Under the pieces are notes generated by a model. That model worked only from the letters and a program-made list of their open reading frames with translations, ran no database searches and was not told the DNA's origin. Both the position numbers and the translations under genes were made by a program. Below are positions 52,143-59,398 of a DNA stretch of 59,398 nt, piece after piece (positions within the stretch are counted from its first letter, which is position 1; the number at the start of each line of letters is the position of its first letter). This stretch comes from Pseudomonas sp. Irchel s3h14 (GTDB lineage: Bacteria > Pseudomonadota > Gammaproteobacteria > Pseudomonadales > Pseudomonadaceae): positions 1 to 59,398 of the forward strand of contig NZ_FYDJ01000026.1 in the NCBI RefSeq assembly GCF_900187425.1. The letters run 5' to 3'.

Positions 52143-53534
52143 ATGACTCAAGTTTCCAGCCTCACCCATGCCATTTCGATCAACCCCGCCAACGGCGAGC
52201 AGATCGGCCACTACCCTTTCGAATCCGCATCGGCACTGGACGATGCCCTGTCCCGCGCCGCTGCCGGGTTTCGCGCCTGGCGCAGCAAACCGGTTGATCA
52301 ACGTTCGCAGTTGTTGATCGCCCTGGCTCAGGCATTGCGCGACAACGCCGCAGCGATGGCGAACATGATCACCCTGGAAATGGGCAAGCCGATCACTCAG
52401 GCGCGCGGCGAAATCGAAAAGTGCGCGCAACTCTGCGAGTGGTACGCCGAACACGGCCCGGCGATGCTGAGCGCTGAGCCGACGCTGGTTGAAGGTGGAA
52501 AAGCGCGCATTGAATATCGCCCGCTCGGCCCGATTCTCGCCGTAATGCCGTGGAACTTCCCGATCTGGCAGGTCCTGCGCGGCGCCGTTCCAGCGTTGAT
52601 CGCCGGCAACACCTACGTGCTCAAACATGCTCCGAACGTGATGGGCAGCGCCTATCTGTTGCTGGAAGCCTTCAAGCAAGCCGACTTCCCTGAAGGTGTC
52701 TTCGAGGTGATCAATGTCACGCCCGACGGCGTCTCAACAGCGATCGCCGATCCTCGCATCGCGGCAGTCACTCTCACTGGCAGCGTGCGAGCCGGCATCG
52801 CCATCGGCGCTCAAGCCGGCGCGGCGCTGAAGAAGTGTGTACTGGAACTGGGCGGTTCAGATCCGTTCATCGTGCTCAACGATGCCGACCTCGACGAAGC
52901 GGTCAAAGCCGCCGTGATTGGTCGTTACCAAAACACCGGGCAAGTCTGCGCGGCGGCCAAACGCTTGATCGTCGAGCAAGGCATCGTCGAGGAATTCACG
53001 CGCAAGTTCGTCGAAGCCACGCAAAAACTGGTGGTCGGCGATCCACTGGCCGCCGACACTTACATCGGTCCGATGGCTCGCTTTGATCTGCGTGATGAAC
53101 TGGATCAACAGGTGCGCGACACCCTGGAAGAAGGTGCGACGTTGCTGATGGGCGGCAAGAAGGCTGAAGGCGCTGGCAATTTTTATGAGCCCACGGTTTT
53201 CGGTGCTGTCACCGATCAGATGACCTCGTTCAAACAGGAGCTGTTTGGCCCGGTGGCCTCGATCATCACTGCACGAGACGCAGCCCATGCACTAGAACTG
53301 GCGAATGACAGTGAGTTCGGCCTCGCCTCCACCATTTACACACGCAACGTCGAGCTTGCCGAGCAGATGGCCGATGAACTGGAAACCGGTGGTGTGTTTA
53401 TCAATGGCTATTGCGCCTCCGACCCACGCGTCACCTTTGGCGGCGTGAAGAAAAGCGGGTTTGGCCGTGAGCTCTCGCATTTCGGCGTGCGTGAATTCTG
53501 CAATGCCCAGACGGTGTGGCTGGATCGGCACTGA
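52143..53534 (+). CDS. Succinate-semialdehyde dehydrogenase, Sad type
   Basis: The 463-residue protein is an aldehyde dehydrogenase of the NAD-dependent succinate-semialdehyde type (YneI/Sad). The cofactor segment GPILAVMPWNFPIWQVLRGAVPALIAGNTYVLKHAPN is near 125-160, the Glu in LELGGSDPFIVLND near 235, the catalytic Cys in NTGQVCAAAKRLIV near 265 and FGGVKKSGFGRELS near 430. Length matches E. coli Sad. It is divergent from a PtrR-like gene, so it probably closes GABA or putrescine degradation. Confidence 0.87.
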   Translation: MTQVSSLTHAISINPANGEQIGHYPFESASALDDALSRAAAGFRAWRSKPVDQRSQLLIALAQALRDNAAAMANMITLEMGKPITQARGEIEKCAQLCEWYAEHGPAMLSAEPTLVEGGKARIEYRPLGPILAVMPWNFPIWQVLRGAVPALIAGNTYVLKHAPNVMGSAYLLLEAFKQADFPEGVFEVINVTPDGVSTAIADPRIAAVTLTGSVRAGIAIGAQAGAALKKCVLELGGSDPFIVLNDADLDEAVKAAVIGRYQNTGQVCAAAKRLIVEQGIVEEFTRKFVEATQKLVVGDPLAADTYIGPMARFDLRDELDQQVRDTLEEGATLLMGGKKAEGAGNFYEPTVFGAVTDQMTSFKQELFGPVASIITARDAAHALELANDSEFGLASTIYTRNVELAEQMADELETGGVFINGYCASDPRVTFGGVKKSGFGRELSHFGVREFCNAQTVWLDRH

Positions 53535-53546
53535 TCGCATAACGAT

Positions 53547-53571
53547 GCCCGGGAGCTTTTGGCTCCCGGGC
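53547..53571 (+). terminator. Terminator hairpin after sad
   Basis: GCCCGGGAGC (53547-53556) pairs perfectly with GCTCCCGGGC (53562-53571) over TTTTG. It is 12 bp past the stop and between convergent genes, so it can serve both. Confidence 0.7.
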
Positions 53572-53578
53572 TCACGCG

Positions 53579-53950
53579 TTATTCGTTCAGGTAATACAGC
53601 TTGTTCACAATCATCCAGCGGTAATTGATGTTCAGTAGCGACAGATAATCGGTAAATCGCATGCCGAGATAATCATCAGTGACTTTTACCGCGGCGGCAT
53701 CACCCGTGACATCGATGCTGAGCACTTCCCAAAACGGTTTGACCTCTTTGGCTGCCGGCCCCTCAGCCTTGATCGCGCTGATAAATTCCTCCAGGGATGC
53801 CCATTCAAGCTTTTCTTCGTAATGGCCAATGATGCGGCAAGAAGGATGAAAGGCCTGTCGCAGCAAGGCTTCATCAGCGAACACCATGCCTTCTACATAA
53901 TTGCGGACCACCACGTTGATGTGTTCTTTAGCCAGCAGTTGAGTCGTCAT
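53579..53950 (-). CDS. SnoaL/NTF2-like protein (lumazine-binding type)
   Basis: The 123-residue protein has the cone-shaped NTF2-like fold pattern: helices at the start (KEHINVVVRNYVEGMVFADEALLRQAF), then strands HPSCRIIGHYEEKLEWASLEEFISAIK and the C-terminal strands AAAVKVTDDYLGMRFTDYLSLLNINYRWMIVNKLYYLN. It belongs to the putative lumazine-binding group. The substrate is unknown. It converges with sad. Confidence 0.75.
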   Translation of the reverse strand: MTTQLLAKEHINVVVRNYVEGMVFADEALLRQAFHPSCRIIGHYEEKLEWASLEEFISAIKAEGPAAKEVKPFWEVLSIDVTGDAAAVKVTDDYLGMRFTDYLSLLNINYRWMIVNKLYYLNE

Positions 53951-54097
53951 GTCATACCTCCAGCGTTCTCACCATTGCACCGCCGGATCAGGTTGATCGA
54001 TCATCCATCCCACCCTGAAAGTCTAGCACCGCGCGCTTAACCGTCCCGGACGGCGACTATGATGATGGGGGTCACTTGCCTTTCGAGGAGCTGAGAG

Positions 54098-54778
54098 ATG
54101 TCGCTGACTCTTTACTACCATCCGCTGTCGTCGTTCTGCCACAAAGTGCTCATCGCGCTCTATGAAAACGCTGTCGAATTCGAGAAGCGGATCATCGATC
54201 TTGCCAACGATGCAGACAGAGCAGAGCTGCAAGCGCTGTGGCCGCTCGGCAAATTCCCGGTCATCCGCGACCGCGCTCGCCAGCGCAACGTGGCGGAGAC
54301 CACGATCATCATCGAATACCTGGACCGATTTTATCCAGGTGCTCATCCGCTCGTTCCCGACGATTGGGATACCGCACTGGAGGTCGGTCTGTGGGACCGT
54401 GTGTGCGACCACTATCTACAGACACCGCTGCAACAGATTGTGTTGGATCGCCTGCGCGGCGCTCACGGCGATTTGACCAGAGAACGTTCCACACTGCAGA
54501 CGGCGTACGGCATGCTCGACCACCAGATGGCGTCCAGAATCTGGTTGGCCAGTGCAGATTTCAGCCTGGCCGATTGCGCCGCGGCCCCGGCACTTTTCTA
54601 TGCCAGTACGCTCGAGCCGTTCCCCGACGACTTTGTCCACTTGAAAGCCTATTTCGACAGGCTGATGAACAGACCGTCCGTCCAGCGGGTCATTGACGAA
54701 GCCAGGCCCTGGTTTTCGTTTTATCCATTTGCAGAGGCCATCCCGGAGCGGTTTCGCCAGCCGTCGGACAACACCTGA
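54098..54778 (+). CDS. Glutathione S-transferase family protein
   Basis: The 226-residue protein has a thioredoxin-like N-terminal domain (1-80, with LYYHPLSSFCHKVLIALYEN, a Ser-x-x-Cys type site rather than classical Tyr, and LGKFPVI as the cis-Pro region) and an all-helical C-terminal domain (100-215, ending WLASADFSLADCAAAPALFYAS). The substrate is unknown. It converges with the aldo/keto reductase gene, with only 18 bp between. Confidence 0.85.
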   Translation: MSLTLYYHPLSSFCHKVLIALYENAVEFEKRIIDLANDADRAELQALWPLGKFPVIRDRARQRNVAETTIIIEYLDRFYPGAHPLVPDDWDTALEVGLWDRVCDHYLQTPLQQIVLDRLRGAHGDLTRERSTLQTAYGMLDHQMASRIWLASADFSLADCAAAPALFYASTLEPFPDDFVHLKAYFDRLMNRPSVQRVIDEARPWFSFYPFAEAIPERFRQPSDNT

Positions 54779-54796
54779 CAGGCCTGGAACACTCGC

Positions 54797-55741
54797 CTAC
54801 CCCACCACGTCAATCAACTGCTCACGCTGCGCTCCCGTCAGCATCGGACCGAAACCTGCACCGGCATTTTCCGCCATGTAACGCGGGTTGCCGGTGCCGG
54901 GGATGACGCAGGTCACCGCCGAATGCGTCAGCAGGAACTTGAGCGCCAGTTGCGCCCAGCTATTGACCCTCACATCCGCGGCCCAGCGCGGTAACGGTTT
55001 GTCCTTCAAGCGGGCGAGCAAATCACCGCCGCCGAAGGGTCGATTGCAGATCACCGCCACGCCGCGTTCGCGACACAGCGGCAGGATGCGCTTCTCGACG
55101 CCGCGATCGTCCAGGGCATAGTTGATCTGCAAAAAGTCCAATGGCTCGGACTTGAGTACCGCTTCCACCTCCTCATACGCCGACGCCGTGTAATGGGTGA
55201 TGCCGATGTAACGAATGCGCCCTTCTTCCTTCCATTTGCGCAGCGTGGGCAAATGGGTTTTCCAGTCCAGCAGGTTGTGAATCTGCATCAGGTCGATCCG
55301 GTCGGTTTGCAGCAGTTTGAAAGACTGCTCCATCTGCGCGATGCCTTCTTCGCGGCCACGGGTCCACACCTTGGTGGCCAGAAAGGCCGGCGAGCGCGGC
55401 TCATGAATCGACAGCAGCTCACCGGTCGACTGTTCGGCGCGACCGTACATGGGCGAACTGTCGATCACCTTCCCGCCCTTCTCGAACAACGCGCGCAGCA
55501 CCGCAGGCAGCTGCTTGTAGGCGGGGCTTGAAGGCTCGACATCAAAACCACGATACGTGCCCAGCCCAACGATCGGTAAGAGTTCGGCGCTGGATGGAAT
55601 GGCCCGGGTCAGCATGTTCTTGCCTCCTGTTTCGCTCGACGGCGTGGATGCTGCAAAAGCTGGATCGAAGGTGAAAACCGCCGAAGCACCGGCAGCCAGC
55701 GTGAGTATTTTTCGACGCGTGTACCCATCAGTGTGGCTCAT
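54797..55741 (-). CDS. Aldo/keto reductase with twin-arginine signal
   Basis: The 314-residue protein starts with a Tat-type leader (GYTRRKILTLAAGASAVFTFDPAFA, residues about 5-30) and is an exported aldo/keto reductase. VGLGTYRGFDVEPSS is near residue 60, the catalytic-type segment KVIDSSPMYGRAEQS (Asp/Tyr) near 95, and NYALDDRGVEKRILPLCRERGVAVICNRPFGGG near 200. The substrate is unknown. ATG 55741 has GGAAGG upstream; an open frame extends 84 bases more. Confidence 0.85.
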   Translation of the reverse strand: MSHTDGYTRRKILTLAAGASAVFTFDPAFAASTPSSETGGKNMLTRAIPSSAELLPIVGLGTYRGFDVEPSSPAYKQLPAVLRALFEKGGKVIDSSPMYGRAEQSTGELLSIHEPRSPAFLATKVWTRGREEGIAQMEQSFKLLQTDRIDLMQIHNLLDWKTHLPTLRKWKEEGRIRYIGITHYTASAYEEVEAVLKSEPLDFLQINYALDDRGVEKRILPLCRERGVAVICNRPFGGGDLLARLKDKPLPRWAADVRVNSWAQLALKFLLTHSAVTCVIPGTGNPRYMAENAGAGFGPMLTGAQREQLIDVVG

Positions 55742-55860
55742 GGAATTGCCCTTCCACATTTTTGCTGTCAGCCACGGTCCACCGCACTTTTCGCGTCGGA
55801 CGCACGAGGCTGGCCACATCAGCATAGCTACCGGCGACCATTCGCCCCTCTACAAGCACC
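55742..55860. other. Promoter region of the aldo/keto reductase gene
   Basis: Together with the adjoining repeat (55861-56036) and 56037-56153, this gives a gene-free stretch of about 410 bp. I see no gene in it and no operator pattern. Confidence 0.4.
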
Positions 55861-56036
55861 GCGATCTGTAGCAGCTGCCGAGCCCGCGAGGCTGCGTTCG
55901 GCTGCGAAGCAGTCGTAAAACCTGCGTTTGCGGTCTTCCTGAAACACCGCATCGTCTGATTTCACGACTGCTGCGCAGCCGAACGCAGGCTTCGCCAGCT
56001 GCTACAGATCGCGTTACGGCTTAACTGACTGGCATT
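55861..56036. mobile_element. MITE-like repeat, second copy (left end lost)
   Basis: The element shares the inner arms of the 15795-15941 repeat. GCGATCTGTAGCAGCTGCCG with CGAGCCCGCGAGG is at 55861-55893, and the inverted arm starts at 55964 and ends GCTACAGATCGC (56012). The right end AACTGACTGGCATT (56023-56036) matches the inverted end of copy 1, but the corresponding left end (AATGCCAGTCAG) is missing. The arms are only imperfectly paired here. It lies between two divergent genes. Confidence 0.7.
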
Positions 56037-56153
56037 AGCCGTTGAGCCATTTAACAGCGATGGGCATGGCGGCCCCTCCCGGTGCGTCGCGCTATCGGTC
56101 TACTACACTCAGACAGCGATCAAGCGATAGCCGTCTTCAGGCCAGAGCCGTCA

Positions 56154-56942
56154 ATGCCGCCCACTAAAGTTAGCCGAATGCCACGAATCCTGGTGTCAAT
56201 CGTCGTCATCGTCGCCGTTGTGTATCTGGCGCTGTGCGCCGCGCTGTTCGTGTTCCAGCGCGCCCTCATCTACTTCCCGCAACCCCGCGCTGTCGGTACA
56301 TCGGCAACATTGATCACGCTGTCGGTCGACGACGCGCAGGTGCTGGTAACCGTCAGACCGCACGAGGGGCGGAACGCGTTGATCTATTTCGGTGGAAATG
56401 CCGAGGACGTCTCCCGGAGCCTGCCTTCGTTTTCCGAAGCCTTTGCCGATCACGCCCTCTACTTGCTGCACTACAGAGGCTACGGTGGCAGTTCCGGATC
56501 GCCCTCCGAGGAGATGATTTCGCGCGACGCCATGACCTTGTTTGATCTGGTCTACGCCACCCATCCACACATTACGGTGGTCGGTCGCAGCCTGGGCTCG
56601 GGCGTCGCCGTGCGCCTCGCCAGCCAACGCCCGGCGGCGCGTCTGGTGCTGATCACGCCCTACAACAGTGTTGCAGAACTCGCCGCCCGGCAGTTCCCCA
56701 TCTTCCCGGTGAAGTGGTTGCTCAAGGACACCTATGAATCATGGAAGTACGCCGCCCACATCACGGTGCCGACGCTGTTGATCGCGGCCGAGCACGACGA
56801 AGTGATACCGCGTTCCAGCACCGAGCGGCTCTACACGCATTTCGCCAACGGGGTAGCGTCGCTGAAGGTCATACCGGGTACGGGGCACAACTCGATATCC
56901 GAGAGTCCCGAGTACCTCAAGGTGTTGGGCGATGGTTTGTGA
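56154..56942 (+). CDS. Membrane-anchored alpha/beta hydrolase (YfhR/BEM46-like)
   Basis: The 262-residue protein has one N-terminal membrane segment (about 10-32: ILVSIVVIVAVVYLALCAALFVFQ) and an alpha/beta hydrolase fold. Landmarks are LYLLHYRGYGGSSGSPSEE, the nucleophile elbow GRSLGSGVAVRLASQ (Ser near 150), AEHDEVIPRSSTERL with the catalytic Asp and GTGHNSISESPEY with the catalytic His. The pattern LLHYRGYGGSSG is typical of the BEM46/YfhR serine hydrolase group. The substrate is unknown. The start is unsure: ATG 56178 or an upstream one are alternatives, without strong ribosome sites. Confidence 0.8.
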   Translation: MPPTKVSRMPRILVSIVVIVAVVYLALCAALFVFQRALIYFPQPRAVGTSATLITLSVDDAQVLVTVRPHEGRNALIYFGGNAEDVSRSLPSFSEAFADHALYLLHYRGYGGSSGSPSEEMISRDAMTLFDLVYATHPHITVVGRSLGSGVAVRLASQRPAARLVLITPYNSVAELAARQFPIFPVKWLLKDTYESWKYAAHITVPTLLIAAEHDEVIPRSSTERLYTHFANGVASLKVIPGTGHNSISESPEYLKVLGDGL

Positions 56943-56956
56943 GTGGCGGTGTTCGA

Positions 56957-58228
56957 CTAGCGCAGGGATCGGAACGCCGTGCGAAGCTCCTCGGTAAAAA
57001 GCTGCGGCTGTTCCCAGGCCGCGAAGTGGCCGCCCTTGTCGGCCTGGTGGAAGTAGATCAGGTTGCTATAAGCGCGCCGGGCCCATGTTTCTGGCGGGCA
57101 GTAGACATCCTCTGGAAACACGGTGACAGCCACCGGCAGCGAAATCTCGGTGGTCTTCTGTGCGGCCGAAGAAAGAGGGCTTCGCCCCATGTTCTCCCAG
57201 TAGAGCCTTGCTGCCGAAGCGGCGCTATTCGTCAGCCAGTACAGCGTGATGTCGTCCAGCACTTCATCCTTGGTCGGCGACTGTTGGGGGTCGGTGCCGT
57301 ATGTCCACCGGGCAAAGCCTGGATGCACGAGCATGAGCGCGGCGAGGAAGGCCGGTGAATCCGTCGCGCCGTAACCGATCATCTGCGGTCGCGCGGCCAT
57401 CATCGTGCTGTACGCCAGGTTCCCCTGTTTGACGAGCGTGGCGACGGCATCGTAGGTCGCACGCTCCTGTTCGGAAAATCCCGCCGGCGCCGGTCCGCCG
57501 ACAGCAAGCGCCGCGCTCGCTTCCGCCGGTATCGTGGCGGGCAGGTTAAGGTGAATACCGCGCAACCCGGCTGGCGCCTGGCGCGCCATCGCGCTGGTAA
57601 TGGGGGCGCCCCAGTCGCCACCCTGGGCGACGTAGTGGGTGTATTCGAGGCGCTGCATCAGCTGCGCCCAGACCCGCGCGATGTGGTCCGGATCCCAACC
57701 GATGCCACTCGGCTTGCCGGAGAAGCCGTAGCCAGGAATGGACGGAATCACCACATCGAATGCATCTGCCGCATTGCCCCCGTGCGCAGGCGGATCGGTG
57801 AGCGGACCGACGACCTTGATGAACTCAAACACCGAGCCTGGCCAACCGTGGGTCATGATCATCGGCAAAGCGTTCGGGTGGGGGGAGCGCACCCAGATGA
57901 AGTGGATCTCGACCCCGTCGAGGGTGGTCACGTACTGCGCCAGATTATTGAGCTGCGCCTCGGCCTTGCGCCAGTCGTAGTCCGTGCCCCAGTAGCGAAC
58001 CAGCGCCTGCAGTTGTTCCAGTTGTGCGCCCTGTGATCGATCGGAAACCATCTCTTTGTCCGGCCAGCGGGTCGCCGCGATACGGTTGCGCAGATCGACG
58101 AGTTCCTTGTCCGCCACATTGACGTGGAAGGGCTGAATGGCCTTGGGATCGGCGGCAGGAGCGTTGCTGGCGAGGGCCGAGACGCAAAGCGCGAGGTTCG
58201 CTATAGCGACCGCGAATGTGTGCTTCAT
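56957..58228 (-). CDS. Epoxide hydrolase, secreted, EHN type
   Basis: The 423-residue protein has a Sec signal (residues 1-25) followed by the epoxide hydrolase N-terminal domain (QPFHVNVADKELVDLRNRIAATRWPD) and an alpha/beta hydrolase domain. The oxyanion HGWPGS motif is near 127, the nucleophile Asp near 205 in AQGGDWGAPITSA, and the catalytic His near 405 in KGGHFAAWEQP. It resembles microsomal-type epoxide hydrolases. An ATG six bases upstream has its ribosome site too close, so ATG 58228 is preferred. It follows the hydrolase gene in convergent orientation. Confidence 0.87.
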   Translation of the reverse strand: MKHTFAVAIANLALCVSALASNAPAADPKAIQPFHVNVADKELVDLRNRIAATRWPDKEMVSDRSQGAQLEQLQALVRYWGTDYDWRKAEAQLNNLAQYVTTLDGVEIHFIWVRSPHPNALPMIMTHGWPGSVFEFIKVVGPLTDPPAHGGNAADAFDVVIPSIPGYGFSGKPSGIGWDPDHIARVWAQLMQRLEYTHYVAQGGDWGAPITSAMARQAPAGLRGIHLNLPATIPAEASAALAVGGPAPAGFSEQERATYDAVATLVKQGNLAYSTMMAARPQMIGYGATDSPAFLAALMLVHPGFARWTYGTDPQQSPTKDEVLDDITLYWLTNSAASAARLYWENMGRSPLSSAAQKTTEISLPVAVTVFPEDVYCPPETWARRAYSNLIYFHQADKGGHFAAWEQPQLFTEELRTAFRSLR

Positions 58229-58416
58229 CTTCATACCTCAGCTGAGGGATACGATGAGTCCGTCCGTGGTGAGAATGGCGCAGGCGGAGGTCGGGCGGTG
58301 CATGGCGCCCTTTACGATCTCGACGTCAGAAGGTTAGTCAATCCCGGACGTTTTCACACAACCTGAAACCGCTCATTCATGCTTGAACGCTGAACGCTTG
58401 CCGCGTTCCAGACAGC

Positions 58417-58450
58417 AAAACGCCCTCCCGGCTGGGCGCAGGGAGGGCGT
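58417..58450 (-). terminator. Terminator of the EF-hand gene
   Basis: ACGCCCTCCC (58420-58429) pairs with GGGAGGGCGT (58441-58450) over 11 nt. Read leftward it is followed by TTTT. It is 18 bp past the stop codon of the EF-hand gene. Confidence 0.75.
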
Positions 58451-58467
58451 TCGGTGACGATGTCGAC

Positions 58468-58863
58468 TCAGGCGCTGGCTTTGCTGAGGCGCGTGAACAG
58501 TTCCTTGGGCGCTTCCTTGCCATTGGATTCATAGACTTCTTTCATGTATTTGAAGGTTTCGGCCTCGGAAAGGAAACCGTCGTGGTCGGCGTCAATCACC
58601 TCGAAATCCGCACCACGGGTCGGGGCCACAGCCAGGAATTCTTTGCGCGAAACCCGGCCGTCGTCATCGGTGTCGGTGCGTGAGAAGGAAGCGTCACCGC
58701 ACTTGCCTTCGCCGCACTTACCCTCCCCGGCCTTGACTGCGGAAGCCATCTGATAACCCTGGGGCAACGCCTCCACGGCGAAGGCGGAAGAAGCCAGGTT
58801 CATGCCCCCGGCCAGGGCGACGGCGATCAGGCCAATGCGGTGCTTGTTCGATTTACGGGACAT
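58468..58863 (-). CDS. Exported EF-hand protein with EGKCG repeats
   Basis: The 131-residue protein has a Sec signal (residues about 8-29, ending SAFA) and two EF-hand loops: DTDDDGRVSRKE (64-75) and DADHDGFLSEAE (91-102), each with calcium ligands at the right positions. Between signal and EF-hands are two tandem EGKCG motifs (47-51 and 52-56). EGKCG is the signature of bufferin/HvfA-type precursors modified by DUF692 (MNIO) enzymes, with the Cys as the modified residue. No DUF692 gene is visible in the window. Function is open: calcium and perhaps metal binding in the periplasm. ATG 58863 has GGAAACG upstream. Confidence 0.8.
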   Translation of the reverse strand: MSRKSNKHRIGLIAVALAGGMNLASSAFAVEALPQGYQMASAVKAGEGKCGEGKCGDASFSRTDTDDDGRVSRKEFLAVAPTRGADFEVIDADHDGFLSEAETFKYMKEVYESNGKEAPKELFTRLSKASA

Positions 58864-59122
58864 GGTTCGTTTCCAGATGCTTGGCACGGTCGAGCCGTGC
58901 GGGTCATGCCATAACGGCGGAAAGCCCCGGAGAAGGCACTCTGCGAAATGGAGGGTGTTGGCCATTCCACCTCGACAGGGTCAACCTCTTTCGGGCCAGG
59001 CCATTTGGCCCGAACGATGTGTCCGCCAAGTATCCGGCGGCAGGGACATTTGTAAGCAAGTCCGCAAAAACGAGGGGTAGATACAGGGCAATACAACATG
59101 TCTGCAAATAGGGCTCAGACCA
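58864..59122. other. Gene-free stretch with one hairpin
   Basis: No gene is supported. A hairpin TTCGGGCCA (58990-58998) with TGGCCCGAA (59006-59014) has a 7-nt loop, in a region expected to hold the promoter of the EF-hand gene. Its role is unknown. Confidence 0.45.
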
Positions 59123-59140
59123 TAATGCTGTTCACTTAAG
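59123..59140 (-). repeat. Inverted 18-bp partner of 108-125
   Basis: TAATGCTGTTCACTTAAG is the exact reverse complement of 108-125. It lies just 9 bases before the long repeat copy 2 and may belong to the same family of dispersed elements. Confidence 0.7.
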
Positions 59141-59149
59141 GTTGGGGTA

Positions 59150-59398
59150 CATATCCGTTTCTGCGGTGATGGCGGCCTAGGGTTCCGCCCTTACGGCGGG
59201 TCACTTTGGAAAAGAACCCCAAAGTAACCAAAGGGTTCTTGCCCCTTTCGTTCGGTGCCTCGCCTGGGCTCGGCATGCCCTCGCTCCGGTCCTGCTCCGT
59301 GGGCCCGCCGCCATCGGCCATCCATGGCCGGGGGCGGCTAACCCGGCATCCATGCCGGGTTGCCCACTGCGCAGAACCTCCACTCGGCCTCTCGAGGG
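59150..59398 (+). repeat. Long dispersed intergenic repeat, copy 2 (runs off the window)
   Basis: From CATATCCGTTTCTGCGG this repeats 7864-8014, with changes clustered around GAAAAGAACCCCAAAGTAACC. It continues with GGCCATCCATGGCCG and further palindromic pieces (CCCGGCATCCATGCCGGG). The small open frames in it are of the type often miscalled as proteins in pseudomonads. The copy is not complete within the window. Confidence 0.75.

Overview
The window comes from a Pseudomonas chromosome, most likely the P. fluorescens group. The GC content is high. Intergenic gaps carry the REP pairs typical of that group (core TGTGGGAGCGGGCTTGCTCG), and gene content and order are those of pseudomonads (glcC/glcDEFGB, lhp hydroxyproline genes, ohr/ohrR, ptrR/sad). 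I see no rRNA, tRNA, CRISPR array, prophage or intact insertion sequence. Almost all of the DNA is metabolic accessory genome.

Layout. (1) 1-6,000: a structured non-coding stretch, an ArsC-like phosphatase, a short exopolyphosphatase and a CHAD protein (a likely polyphosphate group), a remnant of a sugar-binding protein, a hexuronate-type MFS transporter and two small conserved genes. (2) 6,070-15,735: glycolate/lactate use. This has a GlcA/LldP permease, the GntR regulator GlcC, and glcD-glcE-glcF-glcG-glcB leading glycolate to glyoxylate to malate, with two clear GlcC-type palindromes in the divergent promoter. (3) 16,080-31,950: mixed genes. These include a dienelactone hydrolase, a lipoprotein, RidA, a LysR regulator, an AhpD-like protein, a four-gene gamma-glutamylation set (glutamine-synthetase-like ligase, aldehyde dehydrogenase, Fe-alcohol dehydrogenase, permease), Kup, a VanX/L,D-transpeptidase fusion, and an unknown protein beside a winged-helix regulator. 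(4) 32,100-48,780: a large hydroxyproline catabolic island. It can be read as handling trans-4-, cis-3- and possibly trans-3-hydroxyproline: epimerase, three-subunit D-hydroxyproline dehydrogenase, deaminase, ketoglutarate-semialdehyde dehydrogenase, aconitase X, a proline-racemase paralogue, pyrroline-2-carboxylate reductase, an ABC uptake system, an MFS carrier and two regulators. (5) 48,950-51,120: three tandem ohr genes plus ohrR, each with a related operator. (6) 51,150-58,870: a PtrR/Sad pair, a SnoaL-like protein, a GST, an aldo/keto reductase, an alpha/beta hydrolase, an epoxide hydrolase and an EF-hand protein with two EGKCG motifs. A long dispersed repeat closes the window.

How the genes work together. 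The glc genes feed two-carbon acids into malate. The lhp genes send 4-hydroxyproline to 2-oxoglutarate and 3-hydroxyprolines to L-proline. A palindrome, TCGTATACGA, lies before the island's GntR gene (one mismatch), the ABC binding-protein gene and the deaminase gene, so it is probably the operator of that GntR protein. A related but different motif, TCGCATRCGA plus CGYATACGA six bases later, precedes each ohr copy and is probably the OhrR box.

The points most worth a second look are the proline-racemase paralogue in which both catalytic cysteines are replaced (Ser90/Thr256), the ohr triplication with its triplicated operator, the gamma-glutamylation set without an assigned substrate, the VanX/L,D-transpeptidase fusion, the EF-hand protein carrying bufferin-type EGKCG motifs, and a mobile-element-like repeat with a perfect 50-bp inverted repeat.
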